Shown here: piece after piece, positions 60,833-64,000 of the stretch
Position numbering within the stretch: the stretch's first letter is position 1
How the letters are laid out: the number at the start of each line of letters is the position of its first letter
From: Marininema halotolerans
GTDB lineage: Bacteria; Bacillota; Bacilli; Thermoactinomycetales; DSM-45169
DNA: 64,000 nucleotides
NCBI RefSeq assembly: GCF_900116235.1
Contig: NZ_FPAA01000006.1
Span: 170,853 to 234,852 of the forward strand
Direction of reading: 5' to 3'
Program-made: the position numbers and the translations under genes
The notes under the pieces: generated by a model
What the model saw: the letters and a program-made list of their open reading frames with translations, nothing else
Database searches by the model: none
Told to the model about the DNA's origin: nothing

Positions 60833-62926
60833 TTACTTGTACCGCTCTTTTAGCATGCGCTTCACACCAGGGAATAAATAATGACTGCCACCACGATCTT
60901 GTACCTGGTCGACATAGGCGGCACAAACAATATCGGGTTTCTCATCCTTCTTTGAATGGGACATCCAAGCAAGCCATCCTAGTTGTCGTTGGTCCTTTGC
61001 ATCCATACTGGCTTTTAGTTCCGCTGTGCCCGTTTTTGCCCCTACCTCAACACCCGAGGTACGCAGTGTCCGTCCAGAGCCTTTGGGGAGTGTGACGACT
61101 CCTGTGAGTAACTCCCGGAGCTCCTTGGCTACATCCGAAGAGATGACTCCTTTTTCCCAATACGTGATCTTATTGGTTTTCCCTTTTACCATCGTAATAT
61201 GGGGCTTTAATAGGTCACCATCATTCACAAACGTACTATAGATGGTAGCAAGGTGTAAAGGACTGATCAAGAGTTGTCCCTGACCATAGGAGGTATCAGC
61301 GAGCTGAATATCACCACTAAACTTCCCATTATTTGAGATTTGTGAAGGGGTAACATCCAAAGGAATGTCCATTTCTTTGCCAAAACCATACTTCTTCAGG
61401 TAGTCGATCATGTTGTCGCCACCAATTTTTACGCCTACCCGAGCAAAATAGATGTTATCCGACCATGCGAGGCCCTTTGCTAAATCGATAGGACCCCCTG
61501 GATTCGGTACACGGTGAACATGATAGCCACCCCAACTGGAATCTTTTTGCCACTTTCCAGATTCCGTATTATAGGTGGTCTTAGGCGTTATTTTTTTTGA
61601 ATCCAGTCCGATGGAAGCGGTGATAGCCTTCATTGTAGAACCTGGAGCATACGTAATCTTCGCTCGGTTAGTCAGTGGCTGACTGGATCCACTGATCCTT
61701 TCCCAGTCCGAATGGGACATCCCTTGAACAAAAAGATTGGGATCATAGGAGGGGGAGCTGACCATCGCGAGAAGATCCCCATTTTTCGGGTCGATGGCTA
61801 CGCCGCCTCCCTTATCCGAGGATTTTTGTTGTATGACGTGAAGCATTTGTTTTTGCGTCGTTAAATCAATGGTTGTTTGTATGTCCTTACCGTCAGTTCC
61901 TGGGCGAAGAGCGATCAGGGACTGTTCTTTTCCTGCTGGGGAAGTCGTAGCAATCCGATAACCGTGTTTTCCGCGAAGGACATCATCCAGGTACTCTTCC
62001 AGTCCAGAATGGCCGATAACATCACCGGATTCATACCCGTGTTTCTTCTTTTTCTCTAACTCACTCTTGGTGATCGGTCGAATATAACCGGTGACATGGG
62101 CAGTTAAACTGCCTTGAGGATAGCGTCGGGTGGAGGCATCACGATGACTTACCCCAGGAATGGATTTCGTAACTTTCTCTGCCTTTTCTTCTTGATCTTT
62201 CTCTGTGTAGGTATGCACTTTGACAAAGGAAGAAGCATCTTTTTCTTTCTTCACTTTGTCATACACCTCATCATAAGAAAGGGAGAGAGCTTTTGCGAGT
62301 GCTTTACTGGTTTCTTGGAGGTCTTCGACCTGGTTAGGCACCATCCCAATAGCGGTTTTTTCGTCGTTAATCGCCAAAGGTTCCCCATTCCGGGTGGTGA
62401 TTTCTCCTCGTTTTCCTACAGGAGTTTGAGATACACGGACGCGATCCCCCTCCTTTAAACTAGGAAAGATCATGGAGGGCTTCCAAGCAATGCGCCATCC
62501 CTCATCATCCTTTACCATGTGCGCCTGATTTTTAAAGGTGATTTTCGGGACAATGCTGGAGTGAATCGTTGTTGTAAAAGGAATCGTTGGTGGTTCACCC
62601 TTGGTTTTTGTCAGCGAAAAAGCAATTTCCTTCTGACTAATTCCTTCGGCAATCGATTGGTGTCGCCGAATAAAGGTTTCTTGTTTAATTTCCTGTTTGG
62701 CATCGGAGCTGAGAAGGCTATACATGGATTTGTAGTCGCCTTTTTCCCAATCCTTAAGATAATGGTCTAAGACAGTTTGCGGGGCAGGACCGGTGTCTCT
62801 CACAATAAAGTAGGTCCCTAATCCCGCTACGATGAAGATGATGGCAGCAAACAGAAGAATCGCTGCTCTTTGGCTTATACCAACTTGACGTAGCCAGGTG
62901 GAAAGTCGTTCTTTCAGGTGGTGCAT
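60833..62926 (-). CDS. Class B penicillin-binding protein with MecA-N (NTF2-like) domain
   Basis: A 697-residue membrane-anchored transpeptidase, similar to B. subtilis PbpC (PBP3). One membrane segment lies at about 22-43. An NTF2-like MecA_N domain follows (about 50-165), then the PBP dimer domain (165-340, with RGEITTRNG and a SxxxRxYPQG segment), then the transpeptidase domain with the active serine in GSTMK (about 428), SDN and KTGTAE. It cross-links peptidoglycan outside the membrane. The ribosome binding site AGAGGTG is about 12 bases from the ATG, rather far. The DUF1002 gene follows after 95 bases. Confidence 0.92.
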   Translation of the reverse strand: MHHLKERLSTWLRQVGISQRAAILLFAAIIFIVAGLGTYFIVRDTGPAPQTVLDHYLKDWEKGDYKSMYSLLSSDAKQEIKQETFIRRHQSIAEGISQKEIAFSLTKTKGEPPTIPFTTTIHSSIVPKITFKNQAHMVKDDEGWRIAWKPSMIFPSLKEGDRVRVSQTPVGKRGEITTRNGEPLAINDEKTAIGMVPNQVEDLQETSKALAKALSLSYDEVYDKVKKEKDASSFVKVHTYTEKDQEEKAEKVTKSIPGVSHRDASTRRYPQGSLTAHVTGYIRPITKSELEKKKKHGYESGDVIGHSGLEEYLDDVLRGKHGYRIATTSPAGKEQSLIALRPGTDGKDIQTTIDLTTQKQMLHVIQQKSSDKGGGVAIDPKNGDLLAMVSSPSYDPNLFVQGMSHSDWERISGSSQPLTNRAKITYAPGSTMKAITASIGLDSKKITPKTTYNTESGKWQKDSSWGGYHVHRVPNPGGPIDLAKGLAWSDNIYFARVGVKIGGDNMIDYLKKYGFGKEMDIPLDVTPSQISNNGKFSGDIQLADTSYGQGQLLISPLHLATIYSTFVNDGDLLKPHITMVKGKTNKITYWEKGVISSDVAKELRELLTGVVTLPKGSGRTLRTSGVEVGAKTGTAELKASMDAKDQRQLGWLAWMSHSKKDEKPDIVCAAYVDQVQDRGGSHYLFPGVKRMLKERYK

Positions 62927-63069
62927 CGGTACAGCTTCACCTCTATTTCATTCTCTAATGAATGCAACAAGGTCTATTTTATCGTTAATTAAAGGGTGTG
63001 TGAATGGATTTATTGACCATTGGAAGTTGATATTGGGTAATTTTTAAAGATGGCGGGGCATTATTTTTT

Positions 63070-64000
63070 GAACCTCCCCCACCTACGCTAACACTAAGAG
63101 GTGGGGGATTCTTGGAAACTCCCATCGACTGACAGGATACACTCCAAGCTTAGACCGTCGTCCCGACGGCAAGAATCTTTAATCCTTCTTGCAAAATGTT
63201 CTTGGATGCATTGATGTCTCGATCATGATGGGAGTGGCACGTAGGACATGTCCATTCTCGTAGGTTGAGGTTTTTTACGTCCTTATTGCGGTAGCCACAG
63301 GCTGAGCATAGCTGGCTGGATGGGAACTGTTTCCCTACTTTCACCACGTTTCGTCCGTGCCATTCTGCCTTGTAGGTGAGCATGGCGACAAACTCCGACC
63401 AGGATGCATCCGTGATCGATTTGGCTAACTTGTGATTCTTCACCATGTTCTTTACGGAAAGATCTTCGATGCAAATCGTTTGGTTTTCACGAATCAGCTT
63501 CGAGGACAGTTTATGTAGGAAGTCGAGACGCGCGTTTACGATCTTCTCATGGATACGGGCGACTTTGATGCGGGCTTTGTGCCAATTGGAACCGCCTTTA
63601 GTTCGACGGCTCATGATCCTTTGCGCGTGGGCTAGCTTCCTTTCGTACTGCCGGAAATACCGAGACGGTTTGACTTTCGTTCCATCGGTGAGAATCGCAA
63701 AGTCCTTTAACCCTAGGTCAATGCCTATGACTTTCTCCCTCGTTACGGGCACAACCGGACACGGGTGGACCTCGGACAACACCGATACAACGAACTTTCC
63801 CGTAGGATGACGTCGGATGGTGGCAGAAAGGATTCGCCCTTCTACCTCACGAGATTTGGCAAACTTCACCCACCCCAGTTTAGGAAGCTTGATCCGATTG
63901 GCAACAATGGCGATGGAAGCCGTTCCTTTTTTTCCATGGTTGCACTGACTGGTGTAGGACTGGACACGGTTGCGTTTGCTTTTAAAGCGCGGGCGATCAT
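63070..64000 (-). mobile_element. IS200/IS605-type element, right end and tnpB (cut by window edge)
   Basis: The tnpB gene is followed on the minus strand by a hairpin typical of IS200/IS605 right ends: CCCCCACCT (63107-63099) and AGGTGGGGG (63084-63076), then AGGTTC. The element boundary is estimated near 63070. The left end, and any tnpA, are outside the window. Confidence 0.8.
63150..64000 (-). CDS. tnpB: TnpB (RNA-guided nuclease of an IS200/IS605 element), 5' end missing
   Basis: At least 283 codons are open to the window edge. An internal GTG at 63869 is not the start, since the frame continues upstream with [20 protein letters not shown]. The RuvC-like acidic residues are in [20 protein letters not shown] and DRDINASKN, and the zinc ribbon in [10 protein letters not shown] with WTCPTC. 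All catalytic residues look intact. TnpB proteins are RNA-guided nucleases that work with an omega RNA from the element's right end, here predicted to overlap the 3' end of the gene down to about 63070. Confidence 0.93.
   Translation of the reverse strand, partial: DRPRFKSKRNRVQSYTSQCNHGKKGTASIAIVANRIKLPKLGWVKFAKSREVEGRILSATIRRHPTGKFVVSVLSEVHPCPVVPVTREKVIGIDLGLKDFAILTDGTKVKPSRYFRQYERKLAHAQRIMSRRTKGGSNWHKARIKVARIHEKIVNARLDFLHKLSSKLIRENQTICIEDLSVKNMVKNHKLAKSITDASWSEFVAMLTYKAEWHGRNVVKVGKQFPSSQLCSACGYRNKDVKNLNLREWTCPTCHSHHDRDINASKNILQEGLKILAVGTTV

Noticed and set aside
1..64000. CRISPR arrays, tRNA and rRNA genes
   Set aside because: No regularly spaced repeats, no tRNA-like cloverleaf with CCA-proximal TTC arm, and no rRNA signature sequence was found on either strand by reading.

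Overview
The window looks like the chromosome of a spore-forming Firmicute. It has a spore-specific small acid-soluble protein (SspI), a germination cortex hydrolase (SleB-like), T-box, S-box and L-box leaders, and FadR-type operators. Its gene order closely follows Bacillus subtilis: sspI-ysgA-pheS-pheT-zapA-cvpA-polX-mutS2, then lcfA-fadR-etfB-etfA-trxA-uvrC-lysC-sdhCAB. A family-level guess is Thermoactinomycetaceae or a near relative, based on the thermitase-like protease and mid-range base composition; this is inference. No rRNA, tRNA or CRISPR array was seen.

Layout. 1-9,300: branched-chain amino acid synthesis. ilvD stands alone with a TTG start, followed by an ilvB-ilvN-ilvC-leuA-leuB operon that ends at a clear terminator without leuC and leuD. 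Its roughly 580-nt leader carries a ykkC-type (probably ppGpp) aptamer and then a leucine T-box, with only one obvious intrinsic terminator. 9,500-16,570: a set of mostly single genes with their own terminators: acyl-CoA synthetase, CorA, an MFS exporter, a DJ-1/PfpI protein, a tiny membrane protein, an Hsp20-like protein, an M42 aminopeptidase and SspI. 16,880-27,890: RNA methyltransferase, a Phe T-box ahead of pheS-pheT, zapA, cvpA, polX, a SleB-like hydrolase with a sigma-G-like promoter, mutS2 and a 29-residue membrane peptide. 28,068-36,032: a long minus-strand block with a DUF2238 protein, a secreted subtilase, a 71-residue proline-rich protein, a YhhN protein, an RsmF-like methyltransferase, adenine deaminase and an HI0933-type flavoprotein.

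36,300-46,860: fatty-acid degradation and electron transfer (lcfA, fadR, etfB, etfA), trxA, two tandem paralogous membrane proteins, uvrC-mobA, tatA and an SCP2-domain protein. Three 18-bp FadR-type palindromes (before lcfA, fadR and the SCP2 gene) tie the distant SCP2 gene to the same regulon. 46,900-55,510: an L-box lysine riboswitch and lysC with an in-frame internal start, an AT-rich gene-free stretch of about 0.85 kb, an oppABCD operon without oppF, then an S-box SAM riboswitch and metX. 55,590-64,000: sdhCAB, a DUF6143-like protein, a DUF1002 protein, a MecA-N-type class B penicillin-binding protein, and the 3' part of an IS200/IS605-type tnpB with its right-end hairpin, cut by the window edge.

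The genes are mostly core metabolism. The unusual material is in RNA and DNA regulation: five structured leaders or aptamers in 64 kb (ppGpp-type, two T-boxes, lysine, SAM), a tandem riboswitch/T-box arrangement, nested palindromes in the trxA promoter, a 25-bp perfect hairpin after lysC, and several small unrecognised proteins with strong ribosome binding sites.
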